Assembly (NCBI GenBank): GCA_002633005.1
Contig: NMRA01000147.1
Span: 62,001-126,000 of the forward strand
Source: Phoronis australis
Taxonomy: Eukaryota > Phoronida > Phoronidae
DNA: 64,000 nucleotides
Reading direction: 5' to 3'
Of this stretch, positions 1 to 11,600 are shown in pieces (the first letter of the stretch is position 1; each line of letters opens with the position of its first letter). Made by a program: the position numbers and the translations under genes. A model generated the notes under the pieces. The model was not told where the DNA came from. It was given only the letters and a program-made list of their open reading frames with translations, and made no database searches.

Positions 1-450
1 TCTCGAGCAATAAGTAAATGTCAGTTCTTTCGTAGCCCTGACATCTTCTCCAGTTTGAAACGTGTTTGATAATGGCAAGTAGTCGTAAGTGAAATGTTAT
101 TTTTTGTGATGGAATACTGGTTTACAACTTCTTTTCAGTTTTTCCTCACATGTTGTGTTAAAGGTTACTTTTCGATGTTAGTAGCAAGTGTCAGTAACCA
201 ACAATGAGGGGATTTTCTAGTGTAAGAAATGTATTCTTGTCGATAACTCAGGCCAAGGGCTAGTGAAAGCTTCTACCAATAGTTCAAGCAATAATAATAG
301 TCTTTTGTGCCTCTCGCAGATTCATGCCTTTGATGAAATCCTGTGGATTTCAGCAGACCTATTCCAAAATCTTTAATTTACGCAATATGCTCAGTGCTTA
401 AAGGGACCCCTGTATTCTGATTGAGTAACTATCTGTTGCATGTTTTCCAG

Positions 451-550
451 CCATTGATTACATCCAGTTCCTGATTCAACAGAAGAAGAAGCAAGAAGAT
501 GAGTTGGACATTCTACGCAAGGAAGTGATGGCACTCAAGATTATGAAGGC
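451..550 (+). CDS. MLX: MLX exon: HLH helix 2 / leucine zipper
   Basis: The acceptor follows a pyrimidine-rich tract ending in ccag, and the donor is GC|gttagt. It encodes IDYIQFLIQQKKKQEDELD, then LRKEVMALKIMK, and ends after two bases of an Ala codon. The heptad pattern fits the zipper. Confidence 0.5.
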
Positions 551-3500
551 GTTAGTTGTTTATTTGGCTATTATAAATGCCAAATGCTCACGTACGAGCA
601 ACAGTTGCTTGCTGGGGTCCCAGGTTTTGAGAACCAGTTTGATGCCCGTTACTGAGTGGACAAAACTGGGTCTCAAAATGAAGGACCCTTGTAAGTGACT
701 ATTGCTTACATCCGTTGCAGAGAATTGTGGTACAATCAAAATATTAGTGGCATGGGAAAGGGTTATGTATTAGTGTCTACTAAATGCACTTATTGAGGAA
801 AACTTCACATGATCAATGCAGCGGCCTAGTGGCCCTGTCCTTGGTATCTTATAATTGGTTCGCTGCATATTTGTCAAGATTAAGAAAGAGGTGTTGACTA
901 GATATAAAATGAGATAGATATAAAATGAGATGCTTGCTCTCTAGTAGTCAGTAACTGGTGAACTTTAAGCATCGAACTTGTAATACAGAAAAGAAAGGCA
1001 ATTTACGGTAAAATCTCACCAATTTTTGACAAAAGTAACTGCCACACTCCACCTTTTTTTCATTTTTCAAATGATGATGATGTGAACGTCAATTATTTCT
1101 TTAAAAAATTGTTAATGTTACATGTGGTATTGGATTTAAAAATGATAAAACGTTTATTTGGTGTTACTTATCGTTTATAAAGTAAATGAATCTCTTGTCT
1201 GCCGTATTCAATTCAAAATCAAATTTTCACAACACTAAGACTACAGTCTGATGAACACGATTGTGAAATTGACCTGGGTTTCTCACCCTCATTTACATAA
1301 TTTATGTTGCTAGTTATGTTGAGTTCACAAGACTGGAAGACCTTGGTTCGTTTGTCAGCACATTCAAGTGAATTCACAATTTCATGAGATACCTCTGCTT
1401 TAAACTTGTCGTGAAGTTTTGTTTTAGACTGTTCCCTGTTATGAAATTGGTCTCCAATTGCTTCCTAGTCAAGTTAGAGGAGATTTCTCGGCTTGGAGAG
1501 AACTGAGAGTTCATTATTGGTTGCAACTAGGCTCTACAAGTTGGCTTGTAAGAACAGGTCATTTTATTTGCTGACCAATGTCTCCAGTAATTACCCTCTG
1601 TCAGTTATCCAGGCCCAGAAACCTCATCTCACAAACAATTTAAGATCAGTGTTATGGAGGTAAGTGATCTAAAATTGAATGTGAGTCTTTTTTGACGGAA
1701 CACTGATTCGTAACAGCTTTAAATGCTTTGTAAATATTTTTTCCTTATTTTCAGTAATTATGAGCACATTGTCAAAGCTCACCAGAACACCCCTCAACAT
1801 GGACAGAACCAAATTTCTGATGAAATCAAATTCCAAGTGGTAAGTTGAAAATTTTGTTGGTACGAAAAGTTGTGATTTGACAGAATACCTTAGTAGATGG
1901 CCTCCCATTTGATCAACCTTCAATGTTGCCTTGTTTGCCCCAGGTATGAATGTGGGTTTCAGCAGTGACTTTTTACCTATGAACCTGGTCACTGCTGACC
2001 AATCCATTACAATTCCATGACCCCTGACCTATGAACCCAGTCACTTCGGTCCAGCAATACGCTATAATTTTTCCATAACAGTTGTTCGACCTGCTAACCT
2101 CATCACTGCTCACCAATGATGTGCTGCCATTATTTATTAATGTTGCAACTATGACCCACAGACTTTGTCGCTGCCATATTTTTGTCATATTTCCATTACA
2201 GCTCCTACTATGACCTCTGACCTGCAAACTGTATCAGTGTTGACCAATCATGTGTTGTAATTTTTCTAGTTATTAATATCTGTTGCCTCTGACCTGAAGA
2301 CCTGTTCATTGATATGTTGGGATTATCTGGCCACAGCCCAGAGGTGGCGAAGGACTTTTTGGGTTTGCCAGAATTTTGTAATGGAATGGATGATGACACA
2401 TAGCTTGGTTTCCAAAAAATAACTGAAAAAAATAAGTCACAGATCTCCTCCTAACTTTCTGAATATGCTGTGAAGCCCTGTTGAGTGACAGATTTTGACA
2501 TATTTTTTCAGTCACTGAGGATTCATGGGTGTGATGTTGTTTTCGAGTTACAGCTCTAAAACAATTCAAAGTTAGCTGCATGGGAAAATGAAATGCAAAT
2601 TTCTCTGGAAATAGAGAGTTAACTGACGTGAATGATATTTTGTCATAAAGTTATGCGGCCACGTCATAAATATTGCGCGTTTGTTTTGACAGTGGAATCT
2701 CAGATAATTGCTTCAAATTGACTGATATAATTCATCAATCTTGATGTTTCATTAGTGTTCCAACAGACTTCTGACCCACAAATCTTGTCATTGCTGAACA
2801 ATGATTCGTTCTCCTTATATAATGAATGTTGAAGCCATAACCACTGACTTACGAACATCATTCCTGCTGACCAATAACATGCTGTCATTCCTTTACAGTT
2901 CCAGCAAATGATGGACAATCTATTTGAATCATTCAACCAGTCCATCTCTGTAGCCAACTTTGCTGAACTTTCAGGATGTGTCATCACTTGGCTGGAAGAG
3001 TACTGTAAACCACAGGTAGGACAAGTGATTAACAATCATAGATTCTGACCATGTTAACCACTAAAGGGTGGCCATGTAAGCCATTAGAGGATGTCTATGT
3101 GAGACAGCAGAGGACTGATATGTGAGGGAGTAGATGATGGCTATATAAACCAATAGAGGATGGTCATGTAAGCCAGTAGAGGATGACCATATAAGTCAGT
3201 GGAGGATAGCTATATAAGCCAATAGAGGGTGGCCATAGAAGCCAGTAGAGGATGGCCATATAAGCCGGTAGAGGGTGGCCATATAAGCCAATAGAGGGTG
3301 GCCATAGAAGCCAGTAGAGGACGGCCATATAAGCCGGTAAAGGGTGGCCATATAAGCCGGTAGAGGGTGGCCATATAAGCCAGTAGAGGATGGTCATATA
3401 AGCCAGTAGAGTATGGCCATATAAGCCAGTAGAGGATGGCCACATAAGCCGCTAGAGGATGGCCATATAAGCCAGTAGAGGATGACCATGGTTGCGCGTC

Positions 3501-3741
3501 CCTGTTGCTGCAAGATAATCCTGTTTTTTTTGGGAAAGACAGCACAATTTGCCTTAGGGTTAAAAGTTTTGTTAGATGGAAGATCCGCTGCTGTGTGTGT
3601 CTAAGCAATTCAAGTCTCCTGGTATGGTTTAGTTAACAGTGACCCTTTTTGTTGTAGACACTACGAGAGCAGTCGATTGGTATACTACGACAGACAAACA
3701 ACCAGCTGAAGCAACAGCAACTACAGCAACAGCAGCGGTAG
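451..3741 (+). CDS. MLX: MLX, Max-like protein X (C-terminal part, four exons)
   Basis: Seen: four exons, 451-550, 1755-1839, 2899-3015 and 3658-3741, joined by GT-AG introns with compatible phases (2, 0, 0), encode 127 residues ending in TAG. The first starts inside a split codon just before IDYIQFLIQQKKKQEDELD, and the last contains TLREQSIGILRQ. Family knowledge: this is the end of helix 2, the leucine zipper and the C-terminal dimerisation and cytoplasmic-localisation domain of MLX, the bHLHZip partner of MondoA/ChREBP (MLXIP, MLXIPL) and MXD proteins, which binds E-boxes in the nucleus and shuttles with its partners in response to glucose-6-phosphate. The DNA-binding basic region must lie on exons left of the window. 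Oddities: a Gln-rich C-terminal tail, and a 23-bp minisatellite in the last intron. The gene is convergent with the arylsulfatase, whose stop is 1.1 kb away. The identification is firm. Confidence 0.5.
597..712. repeat. Palindromic MITE (GGTCC/TTTTGAGAACCAG family), copy 1
   Basis: It lies just inside the first visible MLX intron. A left arm ggtcccaggttttgagaacc is answered by a right arm aaactgggtctcaaaatg...ggaccc. The outer ends gcaacagt and gactattgc extend the inverted symmetry. Four related copies lie at 4267, 18967, 55366 and 60428. Confidence 0.5.
1755..1839 (+). CDS. MLX: MLX exon: start of C-terminal domain
   Basis: The acceptor is ttattttcag and the donor GTG|gtaagt. It encodes NYEHIVKAHQNTPQHGQNQ followed by ISDEIKFQV, the conserved YE-IVKAHQ segment of MLX. 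Confidence 0.5.
2899..3015 (+). CDS. MLX: MLX exon: C-terminal dimerisation/localisation domain
   Basis: It has 39 whole codons in phase 0 between the acceptor cctttacag and the donor gtagga. It encodes FQQMMDNLFESFNQSISVAN, then FAELSGCVITWLEEYCKPQ, which is the core of the MLX C-terminal domain. Confidence 0.5.
3065..3489. repeat. 23-bp minisatellite in the last MLX intron
   Basis: About 18 tandem units of ggatggccatataagccagt plus aga (23 bp). They are most uniform from 3220 onwards and increasingly degenerate to the left. Because 23 is not a multiple of three, the translation cycles through three frames and produces spurious Trp/Gly/Tyr-rich open frames on the minus strand. Confidence 0.5.
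3658..3741 (+). CDS. MLX: MLX terminal exon with Gln-rich tail
   Basis: The acceptor is tttttgttgtag. It encodes TLREQSIGILRQTNNQLK and then a CAG/CAA run (QQQLQQQQR) before TAG at 3739-3741. The human protein ends shortly after the equivalent NQL, so the Gln tail is an extension. Confidence 0.5.
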   Translation, partial: TLREQSIGILRQTNNQLKQQQLQQQQR

Positions 3742-4868
3742 TGAGTCTCCTATTTGGGGTGGACAGTATCTGATGCCAGCGGAAGTTTCAGTTAGACTAT
3801 GTGGGTGGCAAGAGACTATCTTGCACTGTTGTGCCAACTGTTGTGACCAGTTTGGTTGCTTTATCAGTCAAACCCATTGACTTTGGAATGTGTTTCCTGC
3901 AAAGTTGTATTCAAAATCGTGTTTCAAATAATTGTCTGATAAGGTAAATTTTGAACTTTGATGTTGATGGGTGATTTGTGCAAATGTTTGTGGAAATTTA
4001 GTTTGAACTCCGATGAATTGACATAAAAAGTGTTACAGAGAGTTCATTGTCTTCTGTGCAGATTAAGTGGTTGTTATTTTTGTTTGTTTTATAAAACCTC
4101 TCTCTTCAGAGTTTATGCTGATCAGACCTTGGGAGAAGGGCCTACAAAACTGTCAGAAATGTACATATTTGTAAATATAAACATATATAACAAAAACTGT
4201 CATTTATTTTATTTTATTTTATGTCCCAAATCCAAGATTAACCTGTACTTCATACATTTAAGCCTTTACATTTTGAGAAACAGTTTCCTCCACTTAACAA
4301 CAGGCATCAAACTGGTTCTCAACATGCATGACCCTTGTTAGTGACTAAGCCCAGAGAAGTTGTACCTTTATCTGAATTAAGGTGCATATACTTATACTGT
4401 ACCTTCAAATGTAGATATTTATTCATCCAGAAAAGTTCATAATCAAAGAGAAATTAAATCTGTTCAACTGGAGTTCAGTACCTACTAAAATTCCTTAAGC
4501 CATGTTTGAAACATTTTTGTAATACCTGAAGTAAGTTTATAGTATTTGAGTTAAGGTTCATTCTTCCATTACAGAAGCAATTTTCGAAATTTTGTTTGTA
4601 CCAAGTATTACAAAACTATACTTATAGATTTGATGTCGATGAAAGTATCGGTATATATTTTCCGAAAGTTGAAAGCCTGTAGAATGTGATGTTTGACTTT
4701 TTATCATATACCTATAAATGTTAAAGATAAAATCTCGTAAACGTTACAGTTATTCAAATTGCTTTTAATGTAACTTTTGAGTTTTTTCATCAAGATCATA
4801 AAGGTCAAATTTTTTATAGTCCCTCTGGCTGCTACAGCACGGTTGAACCACTGACACCCACCAAGAAT
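3742..4868. other. Convergent 3' regions of MLX (+) and arylsulfatase (-)
   Basis: I see no coding exon here. It should hold both 3'UTRs. A TTTTA-rich stretch lies at 4200-4225. tttatt at 4417-4422 would read AATAAA on the minus strand, about 450 nt past the sulfatase stop. attaaa at about 4452 could serve MLX. The poly(A) sites are not proven. Confidence 0.5.
4267..4346. repeat. Palindromic MITE, copy 2
   Basis: attttgagaaacagtttcc and aaactggttctcaacatgca form inverted arms, followed by the family end gacccttgttagtgacta. It lies downstream of the MLX stop. Confidence 0.5.
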
Positions 4869-5649
4869 CTACAATTTTGTTGTTGTAAGATTTACCCATG
4901 GCGTCCAAATTCCATTAAAGTTTGCAGGATTCCCTCTGGGGTCGTCAGGACTCCACCTAACAGGCACCGCAGTAGAGTTCCAGTCTTGTAACCGTGACAT
5001 CATTAACATTACTATTCCTGGCTTCTCATTTGCTAAATTTCTGAACTCGCATGGGTCAGACGGAATGTGATAAAGACATGGCGATTTCATGGGTTCACAG
5101 TTTGAAGATGCATGAAGGGGAATTGGCCCACACTGAACATGAACACTTTTCAAATGGTTAAGTTTTGGTTTTCGCATCAACATTTCTAAATAGCTTATAC
5201 CTTTTAAATCGATTTTTCCCTGACCACCATTAACTACCATGTGTTCCCCACTCAAATGATCGCCGGCCACATTATCCTCCTTTTTACCACACTTCTCATT
5301 GGGTGAATACCATCCACTGAAATCCCGTCCTCGAAATCGTTCCTCACCCATTATTAGTTTGTATTCACCAACCCTAATTGCCGCTGCGTTCATGACCTTG
5401 TTAGTGGGGTCGATGTTATGTAATATTTCATTTCGTGGAGAAGGCTTGTTTTTCGTCAGCGAGTCCCACATATCGAAGCCGTCTAGATTCTTTAGCGAGC
5501 TGGCATCACCCCCGGCAGCATGGATGAGAGTTGGCAGCCAATCACAAACGTGCATCATGTGGTCCGATACAGCACCGCCTGTCAACTGTGGTCCGTGTAT
5601 GAAACCAGTGCCCCTCACTCCACCTTCCCATAGTTGGAACTTAGTCCCC
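4869..5649 (-). CDS. ARSB-like: Arylsulfatase exon 8: C-terminal half
   Basis: The acceptor tttgcttttag is followed by [19 protein letters not shown], then [25 protein letters not shown] and EILHNIDP, all landmark segments of ARSB-type sulfatases. It ends in TAG at 4869-4871. The exon extends about 30 nt upstream of the first in-frame GTG, and this is fixed by the splice site. Confidence 0.5.
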
Positions 5650-8600
5650 CTAAAAGCAAATTGGTTAAATTAAACGTAAACCTCAAACTTACAATATTTC
5701 GTCCCATTTATCTGGCTGAAACACAAATAAAACTGTACCTTTTACTCTCATAACTTCAGTCTCATCATGTTCTTTACTAATGATAGGATTCTGTTTCCAT
5801 TCTGACTAAGGACATTAAAACCAGCAGTGACTAAAAAAAATGCTTCAGATATATTGGGGTTGCGTAGTAATAAAGCAAAAAATGTCACGTGTCACGTGCA
5901 TGCATTCTCCGTTGTAATGAGTTGACGACATTCTGTCATGGCAAAGAATATTATGAGATGGGCAGTCACCAGTGATAGGCTGGAACATTCTGGAATATAT
6001 GCATGTAAATTGTTCGTGTGTTAGTGCAGTAGTCTCGACGATGTTGTCTGATATGTTCAACCGCTTACTTAAAAGTAACTGACCACCATTGTGTCAAGAA
6101 CCGGAAACTCTTTATTGTTGTGCTCCGATGAACAATACAATACGAACATATAAACATCCCCCCCTTACTTAAAACCTCTTTCAACTAAACCTCTAAAGTC
6201 CTAATTTGTTAAACCGTACTGTACGAAAAGTCTTTCCACTACCCTAGGAAACTAACTAACTAACAGTGAACTAGTGCGTCTCATAGTCTTCCAGATATTT
6301 GGGTGGGTTAACCACTCTTCCCGCCCGCGTTACAATTCGAAACCTTTCTGGAGATTTTAGCGACGGTGACGGAGGTTCCGGTGTACTGGTGTCCCTAGTG
6401 GCGTAAATATCCGACGGTACAGTTAACTCAGGAGTAGGAGCTTCGACAGGTTCGTGATACGGACGAAGGTCGTGTCGGTCGCGACGAAGTAAGTCCTGAC
6501 CGCACTCAACTGAATAAGACCTATTGGTCAGCTGCTTATGTACTTTCGCATCTTTCCATTGTGTGCGATGAGAGTTAAAGTCCCTAACTAGGACTGGTGC
6601 TCCTTCCTTAATGGGTTCAAGAGGCCTAGTGTTCTTGTTGTAAGACTTAGCTACTTGTTTTCTCCGCTTCTCCTTTTCTACTCTGTTTCTTAGAGAACGG
6701 CCATCTATTTTCAACAACGACGGCAACGGTGTTCTCGTGGATCTGCCCAACAACCGCTCTATGAAGCTCGTTGACAAGGTAGCTGTAGGAGTATTACGGT
6801 ATTCTAGTAAGGCTAACTGGGGATCACTAGACCTCTTCAGTAATCTTTTCGCAATTTTGACCACCGATTCTGCTTTTCCATTAGAGCGGTGGTGGTGCGG
6901 TGACGACGAAGTGTGATGAAAGCTCCACGCTTTGCTGAACTCAGCAAACTCTCTGGACGTGAACTGGGCTGCATTGTCGCTTTGCAGGAAATGTGGAACT
7001 CCTAAACGCGCAAATACACGTTTCAACGTGTTCACCGTGGTACTCGCAGTAGTATCTTCCAGCTTTTCCAACTCTAGATAATCTGAATGATAGTCCACTA
7101 TCACCAAGTAATCAGCACCCGCATGTGACATAAGATCGACCCCAACTTTAATCCATGGCTGATCCGGGATCGAGTGTTGGAGTAGCTCATCTGCGGAGTT
7201 GCGTGGAGCATCTCTTTGACACGAGTCACATTGTTCGATGATGCGATGTATGTCTTTAGTTATACCAGGCCAAAAGATTGTTCGTCGAGCTCGTCGCAGT
7301 GTTGAAGCTAGCCCCTGATGGCTGGCGTGTAGCAGACTCAACATGTGATTTCGCAAAGATTTCGGAATCACAATCTGATTCCCCTTGATCACCAAACCAT
7401 GATCTATAGCTAGTTCGTTCCGAACTGACCAGAATGGTGCCAAGTCATCAGTGGACTGCCGCCAATTCGAGGCGATGCTTTGGCATAAGTTTTGAAGTTC
7501 TTCGTCGTCCTTTGTATGATTGCGCACCAACTCTAGCATCGGATCTGCAAGTGGCGGATCAGCGGTGATCGTGGCTTTTTCAATGAACGAAAAAACATGG
7601 TCGTAATCCATGTCTATCGACGTTTCAGGAAGGGGATTTCTCGACAACATGTCGGCCGTTATTTGTTCTGCCCCTGGTCGCCATTCGATTGTGAATGTAT
7701 CTTTGAAGAGTAAGGATCATAGCTTGCAAGCGCCTCGGTGCCAGTAACAATGATCTGTTGAGTATGGACATCAACGGCTGATGATCTGTCTGAATTATGA
7801 GGTCCGCCTGGCCAAACAAAAACTGGTCAAATTTTCTTGTTGCAAAAACAATTGCTAGACACTCGAGCTCAATCGGGGCATATCCTTTTTCTGCGTCAGT
7901 TAGAGATCGAGATGCATAAGCTATGGGTCGGCCTTCTTGTATAAGAACTGCCCCCAGGTCAGCTGTGCTTGCATCTGTTTGAATTACTGTTGGTTTCCGA
8001 CTGTCATAATACTCCAGCACCTTGTCGATACTAATTTCGTTTACCAACTTTTCATACGTTTGTTGCTGGTCAGTTCCCATACAAAATTAGCTTTCGGAGC
8101 TTGTAGAAGACGACGGAGTGGTTCGCACTCAGCCGATAAGTTCGGAATGAACTTAGACATGTAATTAGCATGTCCCAGGAATTGGCGTACTTGGTCAACA
8201 TTTTTGGATGGGGGCATTTCACGAATGGCCTTGACCTTCTCCGGATCCGGCTTGACGCCCTTTGCGGTCAATACATGCCCAATATAGGGGAGTTCTTCCT
8301 TTAATAAGGCACATTTCCTTCTGTTAAGTTTAAGACCCGACTCTCGAGCGCGCAGTAGCAGTAGCTTTAAATTTTGATCATGGTACGCACGGTCACAACC
8401 ATAAATGAGTATGTCGTCTGCAACGACAGTTACCCCCTTTAAGCCATGTAGAACCTGGGTAAGTCGCTTCTGAAATTCTTCTGGGGACGTCGAAAGACCG
8501 AAGGGCATTCGCAGCCACTTGTACCGCTCTCCTGGTCCCCAGAATGTGGTAAGCTCCGCTGACCTGTCACTAAGGCGTACTAGCAGAAATCCGTCGCGAG

Positions 8601-11600
8601 CATCACATAGAGAAAAATGTTTCGCTCCTGCGAGTTCAGGCAAAAGATCTTCGATACAGGGCATAGTGAAATGGTTGCGTTTTACAGCTGAATTCAGATT
8701 TTTGGGGTCTAGGCACAAACGTATCTGACCGTTCGCTTTTCGGACCGGTTGGGCGTGACTGATCCATTTGGTAGGATGGTTTACCTTAGCTATAATGCCG
8801 CACTCCTCCAACTCGTCGAGTTTCTTTTGAACGTCGGCTTTCATAGACAAAGGAATTTTGCGAGGTTTAACCTGGACCGGTCGTACCTGCTCATCTAACT
8901 CTATGTGGTATTCCCCAGGAAGCGTCCCGAGGCCGGTAAACACGTCTGAGAATTCTTCAAGAAGGGCATCCAAGTCTTCCTGAACTAGACTGACGCTTTC
9001 GCTCACTGAGATGAGACCATAGTCGACACACAATTTGCCCGATAGCAAACTGGGGTGTTTGGTATCTACCACCAAACACTGAAACTCTCGGTCACTCCCA
9101 TTAACTGTAGTGCGCAGCTTGCAGGCCCCCAACGGTTTTAGTTTCGTGTTATTGTACACTTCAATGGTGTGCGGAGCTGATATCAACGCTGGGCTTCCCA
9201 ATGTTTTATAGTCGGCATAGGCTAGAGTGTTAGTCGTTGCTCCCAAATCCAATTGGAATTTTAAGCTCGTTTTGCCCTCTCGGCACTGTATGGGCAAGTG
9301 CGCAAACCATTTGCGACCACAACGGGATTGTGAAACGTTAATCAGGTAGGCTTCCTCATCGGAGGACGCAGGAAAATTTTCTGTGTCTGACTGGAGAAAA
9401 TGATTCGTCTGATCATTACTTTGTTTTGCGCTGCGGCAACAGGCGGCGTAGTGGTTACGGCGGTTACAGTTGTGGCACGTTTTACCGTACATTGTATGCC
9501 GGGCAACGTCGGGGCGCATGATTAGTTGCACAATTGCCACACACTTGTGGTTGCTGAGTTGATGATCCTTTCTTAGGTTTTGCATAGGTTTTAAACGCAT
9601 TCTTATAGGTTTTGCATAGGTTTTAATCGCATTTACCGCTTCATCCTTGCGGACACTTTTCACGAGGTCTAAAGCCGCAGCCTCATCTGCGCGACATATT
9701 CTTAACGCCTGATCCAATGTAATGGCTAACTCTTCAAAAAGTTTTCTTCTCGTTCGTTCATTGTCGATACCCAATAACAATGCTTGTGGTATCATGCGGT
9801 CGTACATCTCAGCGGGGAACGCGCAGTCACGCGCAATCGCGTGCAGTTCAGTTACGTAGTCGTCTATAGACCTACTGCCTTGACGTAAAGTGAGTAATTT
9901 ATGTGTCTGGGCCACAACGTTTATCCGCGGTTTACAAAACTCCGAAAGCTTTTCCAGTACCTTTGCTAGGTCTTCTTTGTCTGTTTCTGAGTCCCATTTG
10001 AAAGAGTCAAATATATCATTCCCATATTCACCTATTGTTCTCAGAAGCAGAGCCACTTTGACTTTGTCCGCTGCCTTATCTCGGTTTGTGGCTGTCAAGA
10101 AAATTTCGAAATTCCTCCGAAATCTTTTCCATTGTTCCGGCAGGTTTCCACCCTGTTTCAAGGGTTCGGGCGCTAGAAACTTATCCGACATTCCTCACTC
10201 GGGGCACCATGTAAATTGTTCGTGTGTCAGTGCAGTAGTCTCGACGATGTTGTCTGACATGTTCAACCGCTTTCTTAAAAGTAACTGACCACCACTGTGC
10301 CAAGAACCGGAAACTCTTTATTGTTGTGCTCCGATGAACAATACAATACGAACATATAAACAATGCATTTGCAGAATGATTGGGTAGAATCCAGAAAGTT
10401 CTAGGATGTGCTTGAATTGGTGAAAAGTTGCAGAACACTGTAATGAACTATAAATTTCCAGGCCCAGCTACAGAGGTACAAAGTTACAGTTTTGCTGCAG
10501 TTACAGTATCAGACGTTACAGTGGTAGTCAATAGAGAGCCAGCTATAGATACGGCAGGTTATTGAATCAACGAGTGTAGCAGTTGCTGAAAGTGATTCAG
10601 AATTGTTCATCATAAATCAAAACATCGCAGCACTGGCTGGAGCATGGAACAGACATTTCGTTGGACATTTTGTTTGTGTAGGACTTGTGAACGTACGGTC
10701 AAGATTTATAAAGTAATTAACTCGAACCAGCCTTCAATTCATCATCGCACAGGCCAAAAGCTATTAGCACCGGTCAGTGACAACCTGCGCCCTCTCATCC
10801 ACTGCCACGGTGTAAAACGTGACACATAGCTAAAAGGACATTCTCGTCAAAAAAAGTAATTTTTCAGAAATTAGGACTAGAGCAGAATTGAACCACTAAC
10901 TCTGAAGTAGCAGCCGAATGCTCAACCGCTAAGCCAAATCTCACACATTACGAACTAGCACAGACATGATGTCAGAAAATATTTGACAGACAACGGTGAG
11001 AATTGGCTATTTGAAAAAAATATTTTTAGTACGCGCCCACATATTTACATGTGGACGCATTATGCCGTCATCTGTCCGTCCGTCCGTCAGTTGGCCGCCT
11101 GTGTCCGGCGTCCGCTACTCTATCTCCAAAACACCTCGACGTATGTTCATGAAATTTTGCACGTGTTAACCTTCCTTGAATGGAACTTTCGTCTGGATCC
11201 GACTACCGGTGTGCCCCCTAGTGGCAATTTTAGTTTTTTGCGTTAACCTCTATCTACAAATATCCTGAACGGATTTTTATAAAATTTGGTATATAGGTAC
11301 CTATTAGTGAGGTAACCCTATCCTCCCGTTTCCGGATGGATTCAACGTAGTTTGCGCTTCCTAGTGGCTATTTTTACTGTTTTCGAGTCTGTTTTTGCGT
11401 TCACCAAACCGCTCAAAGGATAATTGTGAAAATTAGCACGTATGTTCTTACTATGAAGTGCACGGCTGACGATGTTTTTCCTACGACTTCGACTACTGTG
11501 GCGCCTCCTAGTGGCATTTTTGTTATTTTTTTGCGCCTATGTCTGTATCTCCTAAACCGGGTTTGCAGGATCTTCACTTAATTTAGTAAGTATATTTGTA

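Larger units (their letters stand above)
6004..10362 (-). mobile_element. Ty3/Gypsy LTR retrotransposon, degenerate, in sulfatase intron
   Basis: A 4359-bp element with two 153-bp LTRs (6004-6156 and 10210-10362) beginning TG and ending CA, flanked by 5-bp target duplications atgca (5999-6003 and 10363-10367). Gag-Pol lies on the minus strand, the same strand as the host gene. Domain order is Gag, CCHC knuckle, protease, reverse transcriptase, RNase H, integrase, the Ty3 order. No envelope gene is seen. The LTRs differ at five positions by eye (about 97% identical), and the coding region is broken by two frame changes, so this copy looks dead. Confidence 0.5.

Noticed and set aside
3065-3489. 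Possible CRISPR-like array
   Set aside because: There are no spacers between the 23-bp units and the DNA is from an animal nucleus. It is a plain minisatellite.
3164-3608. Repetitive Trp/Gly/Tyr-rich open frames on the minus strand
   Set aside because: They are translations of the 23-bp minisatellite in the MLX intron. The same peptide pattern appears in several frames.
5299-5673. Plus-strand open frame of 124 codons
   Set aside because: It is antisense to the last exon of the arylsulfatase and shows no independent features.
5884-5900. Carbohydrate response element for MLX partners
   Set aside because: The two E-boxes are one base apart, whereas the known element has them five bases apart.
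10192-10209. Assignment of the Ty3 primer to a specific tRNA
   Set aside because: Partial matches to several tRNA 3' ends (for example Leu, His, Trp) are about equally poor. A search against the tRNA set of the species is needed.
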